Source: Baylisascaris procyonis (taxonomy: Eukaryota; Nematoda; Chromadorea; Rhabditida; Ascarididae). From it: a stretch of DNA of 64,000 nt. The DNA lies in assembly GCA_037389465.1 (NCBI GenBank), contig JAZARR010000193.1, positions 868,001 through 932,000 of the forward strand, given 5' to 3'. Positions 29,022 to 41,879 of this stretch are shown in pieces; the first letter of the stretch is position 1; each line of letters begins with the position of its first letter. Under the pieces are notes generated by a model that did no database searches, had not been told where the DNA came from, and saw only the letters and a program-made list of their open reading frames with translations. Made by a program: the position numbers and the translations under genes.

Positions 29022-32000
29022 TACGTTCCGTTATGTCACCGCAAAACCAGTTTCACTTTCTCCAATTCTAAACCACCCCTAAATATCAACTTAAAAGAAA
29101 CGTCTTCTTTAATTATCATACATTTGCACAATAAAATTCCTAATAAATAAATAAATAAATATAAAATAAAATAGTAAAATAAAATATACATATTTTCCGA
29201 TATTTAGTGTTTTGACGTAAAAAAGTTTTTAAAAATCGTGTCTAGAAAATTCATCAAAATGGAGAATAGAACATTTCAACGGAGATGGGGGGGGGGGGAA
29301 TAAAAATATAGAGATTAGCAATGGAACTTGTAATTTCCAAATTAAAAAAAGAGACTCTACAATAACAAACATCCCAGTGATGGGACCTATATTTTAGATG
29401 CGTATTCCAAAAATTCCAGTAAATTACAAAAAAAACTGAATGCGCTTTTTTGGAAGTGGTCTTTTACTAATAAATAAAAATAAATTGAGAAACATTAATA
29501 AACAATTCCTAACTATATAAACATATGATGAATAAGCATAATTTTATGCAAATTTCCCAACGATCAAGCGGTTTTTTAAAAGTTGAAAGAGCAATCCGAA
29601 TTAAATAAAGCGTTACAATATGCGCAAAGAATTCAAAAAAGTTGGCAGAAATGTTGCAGCGCAACATCAAAAATTTTAGCAATATTTGACTAAATTTACT
29701 TATTATCTATGGTCTTTAGCCAAGGGGGGTATGGGGTTGGTTCCAATTCCGATTCTGGTCGCCACCCGAACCGATAGTGAGTTAGGAAATTTTCATATGG
29801 GAATTAGTCACGGATTAGGTTTAGATGAAAACCGGCTCCGGTTTCATCGCACATGGGTACGGTAATTTGATTAACCCCAATACCGTTTCTTGTCACAGCG
29901 GCATTCAAATTTAATTACAACCTCTCATAGAATCGACCACCCAGTAGATGCACGAGTACAACTTCAAATAAGATTACAAGTACGTTTTAAAGGTTAACGG
30001 ATCGATCATAATTCTTTAAAATTGAAAATATTTACGGGATCTGCAATAACACAATCGACGTTACTTTATTATCGAAGATGTTATTACATGGTAAACGAAT
30101 GAAGTTGGTACTAGCTCAACCTAGAAACCTAGAAAGGTGATTTTTTTTGGGGGGAGAGGGGATAAAAACCTAAAATAATATGGAATTAATAACTTCTAGA
30201 TATAAAACTTCTAAATTAATATTTTTTTCCATTTACTTAACAAGTTATTCAATTACTTATAATAACAACTTTCGTGTATTTTCAATCAAAAAATAAAGAA
30301 AACTGAGGAAAGAGTTGGGAAATGAGCTTTATTCGACTATTCTTCAACACAAATGTGAGCATTATAGATGATCTCGTCTTTCAACACAATCGCATTGAAA
30401 AGTGTTATGTGCTTGTTGAGGGCAATCTTTGACGTTCTTTTTAACGATCACTTCAATGAGTTCTTTTTTTCCGGCCTACCGTTGTACTTTTATTTTTTGT
30501 AATAGATGGAAGTGTTATAGGTTATTCGTTGCTAAAGTGCAACTTTTTCCTATGTCTTTGTGACGAATATCGAATGTTACGTTGGACAAATGCGCCACAA
30601 AAATTATTTTTTATTATTTTTCATTGTGTAATTTCGAAAAGTTCATATCACTCAAATCATCTCTCCCCTCATCATCTTAATTCTTTCCCAAGGAAAGGAA
30701 ATATTCAAAAAAAACAGGAAATTCCTTTGAAATTGTTTAGTATTGACCTCTAATATTAAAAAAAATTTAATTTCTATTAATTCAATTTTCATAATTTAAT
30801 TACAATCACAATTCTAGTAATATCAATACATTCAAGTAATATTATACTCTCTAAAAGTATTCATAAAATGTTCCATATAAAACCGATTCAACAGCAAATC
30901 AACGAATTATTATATTGCCTGAGGGGATCAATTTGTCAATTGTTCGGTTAAACAACTGACAAATTTTGCTTTATAATAACAAATATTAGAAAACAGATTT
31001 TTTTATTGAATAGAAAAAAAAGGTTTTCATTGAAAAAAAAGATGGAATATTTTTTTAAGAAGAAAATTTCTATGCGAAATTATGAAATAGATCCACAATA
31101 AGATTGAATAATATATGCCAAATATTCTAGTTAAGATATAATATATTCGCGTTGAATTATTTGCAAATATAGAAGAAAAAAAAAATAATCTAGAAGAAAA
31201 AGAAAAAACAAAATAAAAAATATTTATACAAAATAAAAATTTTAAAAGAGTATTTTATATAAATGATATATGACATATTGATGAATATACCCACATGATG
31301 ATGAACGAATTGTTTATGAATCGTAGAAAATCACAGGAAAAACGACGGGAAAATAAATCTATAAATAAAAAACAAATTAAACAATAATAACATAGAAATT
31401 AACACTCATAATATAGTGCATATATCACACAAAAAGAGCAAGCTGAGTGAAAATATATAGGAACGAGATAGGGGTGAATGAAATGGGGAGGGGGGAGGTG
31501 GAAGATCCTTCAAATTCAACAAATCTTCTATTTTATCTAGACGAGTGATCAACCGGGTGAGCTAATTGAATATGCAAATGAATCTGCGCACGTCTGGTTA
31601 GTTTGCAGACATATGCCGACACGCAGACAGACATACAGACAGACAGACAGACAAATGAACAGAGACAATCATTTAAAGGTTAACGGAGATCACTCAATAT
31701 ATAACGCTGTAATATAGTCAGTAGAGTGCATATACATGTGAATGAGATAATTCCAACAATTTTTTTTTTCTTCATTCAACTTCATCGATAAACGAAAATG
31801 AAGAGGCGCAAATGTCATGTCGAAAATTTTCTCACAAATCTTGATTTTTCGAATGAACTAAATGGAAACTGAATTTCTCAAAAGAAAAAGAAAAAATTCC
31901 GGAAAAAATATGGAAAATAAATGAAAAAAAACAACAAAATGAAAATTAAAAAACAATTGCGTAATGAATTCTCGGAAATATTTAGCAAATTTTCATTGTT

Positions 32001-32135
32001 ATATTTTATCGACAATCATCAAACATTAAATATTCTCGCGATTACTGTGTTTCTTGCATTAAAAAAATTAGTGATAATAACATACATACAATTCAAAAAA
32101 AAAAAAATTACTTCATACATCATATCGACCTTAAC
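29022..32135. other. Intergenic region, BTB gene 5' side to DHHC gene 3' side
   Basis: Should hold the BTB-gene promoter and 5' UTR, but no core element can be assigned. Contains a poly-G tract at 29286-29298 and a CAGA-type run at 31622-31655. No further gene recognised; plus-strand frames at 30529 and 31921 are AT-driven. Confidence 0.45.
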
Positions 32136-32220
32136 AATTGGAAACTTGCCAATAATTTACTAAATAATTGGAAACTTGCCAATAATTTACTAAATAATTG
32201 GAAACTTGCCAATAATTTCA
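32136..32220. repeat. 30-bp tandem repeat, three copies
   Basis: Three near-identical copies of a 30-bp unit containing AATTGGAAACTTGCCAATAA, 150 bp beyond the DHHC stop codon and so possibly in its 3' UTR. Each unit contains the inverted pair TTGGAAACTTGCCAA. Confidence 0.92.
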
Positions 32221-32367
32221 CCAACAATATGAAAGTATAATTTCAAAAATTTTACGCCATATTGAAATAATTTGTGGATTATTATTTAATTCTCTTCATA
32301 AAATCATACTCCTCGATAGGTAACTCATATAGCTTCGTTAATACACCATACATCTTCACGTAATGAT

Positions 32368-33601
32368 TCACTCGAACATATGATAGTTTGTTGGTAAAGG
32401 AAGAAACCACATAAACGGATTATAACCAAATACCTGAAATTTTTAATTGAAAAGAAAAAAAGATTTATTACGAATTTTGACATTTTATTTTTTTTATTTT
32501 CAGTTCAGTGTAGTAAATCGATATGTAAATATGATGTCAAATGGAACCAGGTATATTAAGGTTACAATCGGTAAAAGTGAGAGATGTTATATAACAACCA
32601 TAAAAGTCAGAAGCCTTCACCTTTGAATGCATGTTACAAGAGCATAAACGATAAAATTTAAGAGGGCTTCTATTTAAGCAATTACGGTATTTTACGGTAA
32701 TTACGATAGACGCTAATCTGACTTACATTGAGTAGATTATTGACGATACCTTCGTGACCATTTCGATTAATTGCAAATATTTTTCGTGTTCTATTAATAT
32801 CACGTGTTGTACGATTTGTTGCGATAGCCAATAAAAAAAGTGAACAAGTAAATATCAGAATTAATATAAGACCAATATAGGAGAACGATGGTTGATACCT
32901 ATAAAAATAATTAACGATTATCTAAATACTTAGGAAAAATCAATAAATAAAAAATAATAAATAAATAAATAAAGGAAAAGAATAAAAATACTTTATTTTA
33001 CCTAATAAGTATCAAGTATTTGTATAAGAATGCGGATATAAATATAAATAAAATTTTAAATATAAAATTTAATATCGAGGGAGGCGGGGGGGGGGGCGGA
33101 GGGGTCGGAAGGAAGAGATGAAAGAAGGGTAAGGAAGGCGTCATTATACCTCACCCACAAATAATCCAGGAGTATCAAAACGAATTAAATCAATCAATAA
33201 CAAAATCATAAATCCTTTTTTAATTTGCATATATAGTTACTAAGTCGTTTTTTTTTTTAATTTGCATATACACTAATAAGTACTTTAGCATATCGTCCGG
33301 TATCAATCTCGTTCTATACAATATAATTTTATTCTATAGATGAAAAAATACACTCCTCAATAAAATTTACTTAAAAATAATAAATTGAGAAGAAAAAAAA
33401 GTTAATTCTACTATAAGCTTACCAAAAAAACCAATAATTTTTTCGTTCCATATGATAGGTATAATGAAAATCGGTTATAAAAGCAAAAATGCACAACGCA
33501 AGAACATAGAGTTGGAACTGTATAAACATCTGAAAAAAATCACTTATTTCTGCATAAGTGAAAAATTTGCATAAAATATCGAAATATTAAATGAAAAGAT
33601 A

Positions 33602-33686
<85 letters not shown>

Positions 33687-36600
33687 ACCTGGACGAATAA
33701 ATAAGGCATCCACCAATAATTTACGCTTAATTCATAAATAAAAAGAAAGTTCCATGGTTTGAGTCCTTTCTCCCATTATGTCAGCAAATCCCTTCTTTCC
33801 TCCCTCTTCCCCGCAATTCTTAGTACTAAAAAGACTGGAAATAAATAAAGAGGATTTTTTCCCAAATTATAAAATATTTTCACAGATATATTTGGATCAT
33901 CGGTCACTCATCTATCAATAAATTTAAAAAAAAGGATTACCTTAATGCTATCTCGATGCACACATCGGTCAGTTAGTCCACCACAGTGATGGTCATTCCT
34001 CAAGATACACATTTCACATTTTGTGCAATGATGTGCAAATTCTGAAATATATTTCATCAAATGAATAGTCAAAGATATTAGACACGAAAGGCATCCCCTC
34101 TCTATCCATCAGCTATCTCTTCTGCCATTTTTTTTTTATACTGGAATCCTTGAAAGAGGTATCATTTTTAAAATAATTTTTCCCATTTACTTTCCCGGGA
34201 AAGAATTTTTCTCATAATTAAAAAAAAATTTTTCTTGATGGGCTCTGAATTGTACCACAAAGCTGTAATTTTTATTGCGTTTCAAAAGGCAAAGATGTCG
34301 AATTTTTCCAATATTCACATAAAAAATTTTCACGAGCAAATTTCCGCTTATTGGTTGATATAACCGATAGTGAAATGGTATCGGAAAAGACTCGACGTCA
34401 AACTGGTTCAACTGCTTGGATTTTATAGATTCGTCTATCTTTTTTCAGTGTTTCTCTATAGAAATTTCTACGAACATCTATCGACTAATATCGATTTTTC
34501 AATTCAAAAAAAGAAAGATTGCATATCTCAATTTATTTAAAAGAAAATTCTAATACAACTGTCGAATTTATTTTCATAGGAATTTCTATATACTAGTCAA
34601 CATCCCTATAAACAGCACTATAAGTTTACATGACTACCTCAAGATACTTGGCAGGAATTGGGTATCTTTAGAGTAATGACCATCATATTACCTTCAAATC
34701 ACTGTTCTTACCTGGTCGTATACATTTGCAAGTATTACAATATCGGATATGCCCCATATTCACTTTCAAAGATCTGGATAAGGCAAATTTATGTAAGATT
34801 CGTTGGATGCGCTCATCATCGTTGTAAGAAGAAATTTCATTGTGAAGTTCAATGGGTAAATAATATGCTTCAGGTACGGTTGGAGGTGTTGCAAATAAAA
34901 GTCTAAAATATTCAAATTTTTAAATATTATAATTCATCGGAAAGTTATCCACAAAAAATCGAAAAAAGAATTAAACAAATAATAAGTGAAGAAAAAATTA
35001 CATCAATGCGTAGGCATTCAATAGCTTTTAAAAAAATGTCAGTAAATTTTTACACTAGAAAAATAAGCATATTTCAATAAAAAAAGGTCAACCATTGCAG
35101 AGAACGATGACACCCTGGCTGCGAACCACGAACGAAGCTGAGCTCCTCTCCAACACTATGTACGCACCACTACAGTACTTTACGCTCTACAAGTGAATGC
35201 TAATGCTAGTCACAGAAACTCGAAAATTTTAAAATAAACAGATAATTTTTTAATATTTTTTCCATCATTCAACTGAGAGTCTCAAATAATGTCGCAATGC
35301 AAAATTTCAGCTCGAAGGGGAAGTGCACTTGCTGCATGATCTATTGTTCTCTGCAATCTTTGATTAGCACACCACAGATGACCCCTCCAGCAAATGCATT
35401 TCTCATCGTTCAATTGAGTCGAAATTTTACATGAAGACATTATTTGACACTCTCAATTGAATGATGGAAAAAATTGCTTATTTATTTTACAAATTTTTGA
35501 GTTTCTATGATGGGCATTAGCACTACACTTGTAGAGCGCAAAGTACAATAGTGGTGCGCACGCAGTGTTGCGCAGGAGCTGAGCTCTGTTCACAGTTCGC
35601 AGTCAGGGTACTATCGTTCTCTGCAATTGTGCCAAAAAAACGATCCCAGAAAATTAAGAAATATTACTTCTAGTTATTAACTAGGGTGTTATGGGTTTTT
35701 TTTTGCATAAGTCTCCTCCTTCAATATTAATTCTTATTTGTTTTTATATTTGGTTCTTATTTGTTTTTTATATTTTCACATAACTTAAAAGGTGTACAAT
35801 AATACCCGCCACCTTTAACCTACAATATTCTCAAATTCTAGGTGGGAGTGAAAATCCTCGCTGTTTCGTATCCGACGACACAATTTTACCCCCCCCCCTC
35901 CCCCTTACCCTCCCTCCGCCCTCAAAAAACAGAGAATTTTATCGATTACAATAACTATAAAATGATTAAATTTGATTGAAAATTATTTGAGAAGCGAAAT
36001 AATAAAAAAAAAAAGAAAAAATTGCAAATATTTGATCGATTCGATTGCATTTATAATATATAAAAATTAAGAGTGCAATACTAACCTTATATAGGACCAA
36101 ACCGCCATAACGATAAGACTATGACCAATAATAAAATTTCGCCACCATTCTTCATCACTCATTAATGGCATAAGTCGAAATACATAACCACTACAAAATA
36201 TTTTATATAATTGCAATAAAATATTTTGCATAATTGCAATAAAATTGCAAAATATTTTGCATAATTGCAATAAAATTGCAAAATATTTTGCATAATTGCA
36301 ATAAAATTGCAAAATATTTTGCATAATTGCAATAAAATTGCAAAATATTTTGCATAATTGCAATAAAATTGCAAAACATTTTGTATAATTGCAATAAAAT
36401 TGCAAAATATTTTGCATAATTGCAATAAAATTGCAAAATATTTTGCATAATTGCAATAAAATTGCAAAATATTTTGCATAATTGCAATAAAATTGCAAAA
36501 TATTTTGCATAATTGCAATAAAATTGCAAAATATTTTGCATAATTGCAATAAAATTGCAAAATATTTTGTATAATTGCAATAAAATTGCAAAATATTTTG

Positions 36601-37388
36601 CATAATTGCAATAAAATTGCAAAATATTTTGCATAATTGCAATAAAATTGCAAAATATTGCACGTAATTGTAATAAAATTGCAAACTTACAACTTATATA
36701 TATTAGAACTTTTGCAGAAATTATAATATAACTAGGTCGATATAAATATTAAACGAAGAAACAAACTATACATCAGCATCTTAGTAAGTCTTAACTCTAA
36801 ACTCAAATCCTATTCATTTGTAACATCTCAACAAGCCTAACAACTTAGCATCGAATTCAGATTAACCCCCTCTCCTCCACCCCCTTCCCCCCGTACTATC
36901 ATTACTAAACGGTGGTGAAATTAACAGTAGTATGGAAGACGTTATGAAGTGAACAAAAACTTTTTTTTTTTAAATTTAATTCAGCAAGAAGTGGATGTAG
37001 ATGTTCAATCATTTCCATCTCTAAGCATGACCTGAAGCTGAGCATGACCTCTCTAAGTATGACCTGAAGCTCTTCGATTAACTAACGGAAGACATAACAA
37101 CTAGGAACAACTGTAAGCGCAACGATATCGTGGGCATGGTATACGATAAAGAGAACACAACGAATATACCCCTGAGAACCATTTATGTACGATGTAGCGT
37201 TTTAATTTTTGAGACAATGAAGACAGAACAAGATTTGAGGGTAATGCTAAATATAAATCTATAATCAACAGTAGTAAAACTTACTAATATTCAAATACGC
37301 TCGCCATCAAAACGCAATATGGGCCGAAACCATACTTCAATGTAATAACTTTCATTGTCGATCCGATCCGTAATTTATAAATCGCCAT
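32368..37388 (-). CDS. DHHC palmitoyltransferase, ZDHHC24-like, 8 exons
   Basis: Integral membrane S-acyltransferase that attaches palmitate to cysteines. Exons: 37388-37285, 36190-36086, 34902-34712, 34041-33941, 33725-33689, 33529-33423, 32898-32727, 32433-32368; about 294 residues (human ZDHHC24 is 284). The cysteine-rich domain reads C125xxC128, CIRPE, H138-C139, C142, C145, then DHHC at 150-153 with catalytic C153, and C160. Hydrophobic segments (IGHSLIVMAVWSYIR, FQLYVLALCIFAFI, YIGLILILIFTCSLFLLAI) flank it, and the tail has VFGYNPFMWFLPLP, a recognisable post-TM signature. Odd points: the segment after DHHC (GGLTDRCVHRDSIK) lacks the usual Trp and NCVG..N pattern, and the exon 4 to exon 5 joint is out of phase by one base, so that boundary is wrong, a small exon is missed, or the gene is damaged. 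Confidence 0.88.
33605..33682. repeat. (TA)n abutting a 5' splice site
   Basis: About 78 bp TA in DHHC intron 5; the donor of exon 5 (GTATAC) runs straight into it on the minus strand. Confidence 0.95.
35094..35627. mobile_element. Fold-back element with ~230-bp inverted arms
   Basis: The left end starts ATTGCAGAGAACGAT and the right end is ATCGTTCTCTGCAAT. The inverse complement of the right half tracks the left half over roughly 230 bp: CTGCGAAC, GCTGAGCTCCT, GCGCACCACTA/ACGCACCACTA, GCTCTACAAGTG, AGAAACTC, TTTTTTCCATCATTCAA, AGAGT.TCAAATAATGTC. A further ATTGTTCTCTGCAAT lies near the centre (about 35340). No coding frame; a non-autonomous MITE/foldback element in DHHC intron 2. Target-site duplication not evident. 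Confidence 0.85.
36200..36685. repeat. 31-bp tandem repeat in DHHC intron 1
   Basis: About 15 copies of a 31-bp unit containing ATTGCAATAAAATTGCAAAA and the palindromic TTGCAAAATATTTTGCA, very homogeneous (a few C-to-T or A changes). Because 31 is not a multiple of three the three minus-strand frames are all open; the resulting proteins are artefacts. The acceptor of exon 2 lies at the left edge. Confidence 0.96.
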
Positions 37389-37402
37389 CCTGAATATAGA
37401 TA
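37386..37402 (-). promoter_or_regulatory. Acceptor-like site before the DHHC ATG
   Basis: Minus strand reads TATATTCAG, one G, then ATG. Placement one base before the start fits spliced-leader trans-splicing or a 5'-UTR intron. Confidence 0.45.
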
Positions 37403-37947
37403 ATAAAAATTATGCAAATTTATTCATAATCGTTTAGGCACATTGAGGCGTCAAATTATTGAGGCGTCAAAATAATTGTGAAATAAAATGGATAACTTGG
37501 CACAATATGTGCTTTTTACAATTACGGTAAATTTATTTATAATTTAGTAATGAGTAGTACGGTTACAATCACAACTTCAAATATAACTCATAGATTGGGG
37601 AATAACCAAAAAAAAACCGAAGGCAACTTAGGGAGACCACCCGAGGCTAAGTTGATCCGACAGACAGACGGACACAGACAGACAGATAGACAGACATACA
37701 TGCATATGTCGCATAATACATATGCAAAATACCTATGTTGTCGGGAATTTTCTATTTAGGGAAAAAATAGGATATAAAACCTAAATTTTTAGTAGTAAAG
37801 AAAAGAAAACCTATAAAAGAAAAGTTTTGAAGGAAAGACAAAAAATGTTTGAGGCTTTATTGAAGTAACGCTTAAAGCATTGATAGCGCATTTGTGTGCT
37901 TTGTTGTCAACTATTGATTCATCTAACACTTTCACACTAATATAACC

Positions 37948-37950
<3 letters not shown>

Positions 37951-38021
<71 letters not shown>
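37951..38021. repeat. (CT)n microsatellite
   Basis: About 70 bp of CT in the region between the DHHC gene and dispersed repeat copy B; translated frames are Arg-Glu repeats of no significance. Confidence 0.96.
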
Positions 38022-38026
<5 letters not shown>

Positions 38027-38360
38027 CCCTCCCCGTAATTGGAAAAGACGTTTTGTACACAAAGAAATGTCGATCGTGCTGATATGATACAAACTTTTGC
38101 AAACTTCTTCGGTCTTTGACAGACCAACCGGTCGCACAAATGCTTAGTTATAATCAAAAAGCTCTTGTTCTTCTTCGTATCTTCCTTTCTCCTGAATTTA
38201 CTAGGCATTATGGTAATGAAATTTAGCTATAAATCAAAATACACCAATAAAAATCGATCCGTATGATTGGCTATCATTTTTTTTCTCATCCATTAAATGA
38301 ACGAATAAATAAATAAACCGTATAAAAAAGGGAATATAAAAAAAGAAATGAGGGATGATT

Positions 38361-38632
38361 GTTACATTTTTCATTGGCATAGAAAAATGGTACTAATATA
38401 TTCTAGTGGAACTCGAAAATTGCAACAGGTATAGGGGTTGTAATAGCCGGAAATCACTCAAACTGTGGGTAATTTTTCGTTTCCGTTACATCCCAAAATT
38501 GGAAAAAAAATACATTTTATTTTACATATATTTTTAAATTTACGTCGATTTTATTTCTTACGTTTTCAATATTGCTTTTATATTTGAATATCACTTCTCC
38601 TATCATTAATGAAATGAAAAGATTTATTTACG
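38361..38632 (+). repeat. Dispersed repeat, copy B
   Basis: Plus-strand partner of copy A at 10030-10296 with the same block order; the similarity fades on both sides into AT-rich sequence. Confidence 0.85.
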
Positions 38633-38639
38633 TTTTCTT

Positions 38640-41600
38640 TCTCTTTTCCTTTTCTTTCAGTGAGTTGCAAATCATATCATATCATTGGACAATCATATCA
38701 CACCATTCATACTCCCCTACAATCCTTATCATTCCAGTTTAACAACGGCCACTCATAAAAACGACAAAGAAATAAAGGACACAATTTCAAATTTCCTCTT
38801 CTTAACCTAGCTGGAATCTAAGAATCAATGAAAAGATGCAAAAATCACTTAAGAGTCGATTCTTTTCGGTCATTTTGCCTATCCTAACTTTTATAAATCA
38901 CCCTATCCATCTATTCTGCTACTCTTCTCGTACAAACCGGATATACCATCCATGAAGTATAAAATCCCCGTCATGTAAAGAACATAAAAACTCAAAAGTA
39001 TGAAAGAAGATCAAAGATAGCTTCATAAAATCACGCATAAATTTGTTAGCGATCCGTAGATTCGTAACATCTAACTTATCGATACAATATGCAATCTATG
39101 AGATTGCAGATAATTGACCAAGAAAAATTCACTAAATCACACTCCAATAAATTTTCTTTTATTAGCAAAAAAATAAATAAATAAATAAATAAACAATCAA
39201 AACACCGGAATAGCTAGGAAAGACAAACACGGCAGCACCGAAATAAATCGAAACAAGTGAATCAACACAAGCAATAGCACTTATGCACAAATTGTACTAA
39301 GCCATCATACACATCAAATGCCCCAACAAGAAATAATGCGGATCAGGTCTTTATGGGCCCGCCGTGGAATTCAGTAATTCTAACGATACGCAAGGAAGGA
39401 ATAATGGCTGCCACAAAAGACACCAATACAAGATAGCATCAGGTTTCTATACCATTTCCGTTCTCATCGGATTGTATCATCCTCCCTTACGTATGCATAC
39501 GCTTCACCATAGTAAATCGCTATTGTACCTTGAAGAGGCTACCTACCGATACTACAAATACAGCGTAAAATAATATCGAAATATTGCAATCAGATTCACT
39601 TATTGGACTAAAATTTGCATAAAAAATTTCCATCAGTCTCATTCATAAATCAAACTTCCTTATGTCCATGGATGTCAAGATATTCCCATCTTCGACTATA
39701 AAGGCATTCGTTGATGCAAGCAAATATCGATGCATCACTATTCACACAACCATGTCCAACTCTACTAAGGTAAACAATTAAAACACATGAGGTAAAAGAA
39801 CTGCTAACAACTCAAAACTCTTAGAACAAAAGAAGAAAAAAAAAAACCAACTCAGCAAATGGACAGCAATTCGTCAGCTGCTTCACTAAAAGAAAAAAAA
39901 AGAAGAAACAAAACACAATCAGTAAACGAAATTCAACACAAGAATTTATATCACGAAATATTAACTCAGACAAGAAGGAATACCTTTGCGAATTCCAAAA
40001 AAAAGTGTCCTTCATCATTGACTTTCACAAAAAACCTCAAACATTTATGAGAGAAAAACAAACAAACACAACGAGCATTTAAAACAACTCGTCTTATTAT
40101 TACCGAAAATGCCGTATAGCCAATAAAACAAACACTGAAATTGTAAAGTTTGGTGTATTTGGTGGGTAACTTAAATATGCGTTTTATTGGATTGCATGAA
40201 ATTAACCTCAACTATGCTATCGACCATTCACAAATTCCCAAATTTTCCCCAAAAATCCCCAAAATCCCAAAAAAATTCCCAAATTTCCATGTCAAATACT
40301 ACATATGGAGAAATATGGAAGGAAAACGATAGATGAAGCTCGAAGATCATATTCGAAGAGATGGCCTGTGCGCAGTTAATAGGTTCATACATTAAAATCT
40401 ACAGTTGTATATTCGCTGTTCACTCACACAGATCCGCCTACAGGTTCCCTTCCTCTTCCGCTTTCCTGCATCATGCCTCCCTTCACCCCTTCCCCCAGAT
40501 CAACTCTGAGTTGTCCCTCTGCAACCTCTTTAGCAGCTATGCTTCAATCACATCAACAAATAAATAAACGCGTCTACCATAAGGCCACACCAAACCTCTT
40601 CAACATTACTAAAATCAATGAAAACAATTAAAAATGAAAAAAAAAGTAAGAGAATCAAAACAAAAACAAGAAGAATTAGATAAGTATGCAAAGAAACAGA
40701 GTGCAAATCCACAAGGTGGCCAACGTATGCCATCATCTCATCCGACAATAACTGCAACCAATCCTGAAACTTTCCATGGCCGTAAATGAAGAACACATCA
40801 AAAAATCCAAAGCCCTAAGTTTCAACGAATGAGATAAGAGTCTCAGATTCTACAGTAGTATAAATGATACATGGCGAAAGATCTCCGATGGTGGCCTATG
40901 CAAATTTCAAAAAGTACCAACAGAAAGTCCCTTATGGTGTCACCTATGATTGCCATGAAGCGTGCACTCTTACTGCACTACCGATTTGCAACATACCAAT
41001 TGCTAGCTATATTCAGATTCATCCTCAATATAGTTGCGCAAATCGGAATTTCTCATCTTTAGAATAACCTTCTATGCAGCAATCCACCTAATTCACAACA
41101 TCCGCAGTATTGTCAAACTTTTTTCAACGCTGAAAAATCCTAAATCAGATCGTTAAATCGATAAGATGCATTCAATTCCAATGATCGCCAAATTCATTGG
41201 TCGAAACCTGCGGTTCGATTACCCAAGTTTGAGGTTCTGGGCAAAGCATACCTCTTGAAGAATAGAAACATCCTACTCATCAGTAACTTCTTTGAATTTT
41301 CAAGGTAAGTGAAACACACCGAATATGAACAACAATAAAATATTCACCTTTACGCCATAGCATCAACGTTCTCGCGAGAAATGTTCGTTTCCTCGTTCAC
41401 ACCAAACGCCAATACTCCTTTCCCAATTAGCATTGAGTCCATTTTTCTGATCATTCCAGCAACAATCTCAGCGGTCATCTAAAAACAACTTAGCGCGCTC
41501 TTTTACTATTTATTGATATTACAAACACTGCGTAACTAACTATGCACTAAATAAGACAACGCTATTTGGATTCTTCTGCACTATGCCCTTTCTCTTATCC

Positions 41601-41870
41601 AAATGCTTAATAGTCGCAGTACTCGAAATGGCAGGAGAGTGGTTTATATCCTGCCAAGTTTGTCTTCAGGTAAGAGCCATTCCTAACGTCATTAGGCATG
41701 GCCACTTCTATAATCACTATTATTAAGGCACCTACCCTTTAAAACCAGAAAGAAAACGTCCTAGAATTCAAGATGAGCTCAAAAACAGTATCTCATTGAA
41801 ATAGTTGGTTTGTGGGAGACATCACGATTGCTTGTACCTTTGTTAAGAAATGAAACAGGAGAACAGAACA
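38640..41870. other. Region without a recognisable gene, possibly decayed transposon sequence
   Basis: More complex base composition than the introns, with short frames on both strands (for example KPAVRLPKFEVLGKAYLLKN at about 41205 followed by a GTAAGTG donor-like site). None gives a family or a consistent spliced product. It may be the 5' part of the retrotransposon remnant that follows. Confidence 0.35.
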
Positions 41871-41879
41871 CCCCCTAAG

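Noticed and set aside
36067..36684. Long minus-strand frames of 143-205 codons (repeating ILQFYCNYAKYFA)
   Set aside because: They are translations of a 31-bp tandem repeat in an intron; three frames are open at once, and only the last ~35 codons of one frame are the real DHHC exon 2.
37789..38208. Arg-Glu repeat protein
   Set aside because: Product of a (CT)n microsatellite.
40864..41067. Two overlapping plus-strand frames as exons of a small gene
   Set aside because: Two frames look equally plausible, neither has a recognisable motif or splice partner; likely transposon debris.
41341..41481. Minus-strand frame MTAEIVAGMIRKMDSMLIG as an exon
   Set aside because: Has an acceptor-like TTTTTAG before the ATG but stops before any donor and has no identified partner or family.
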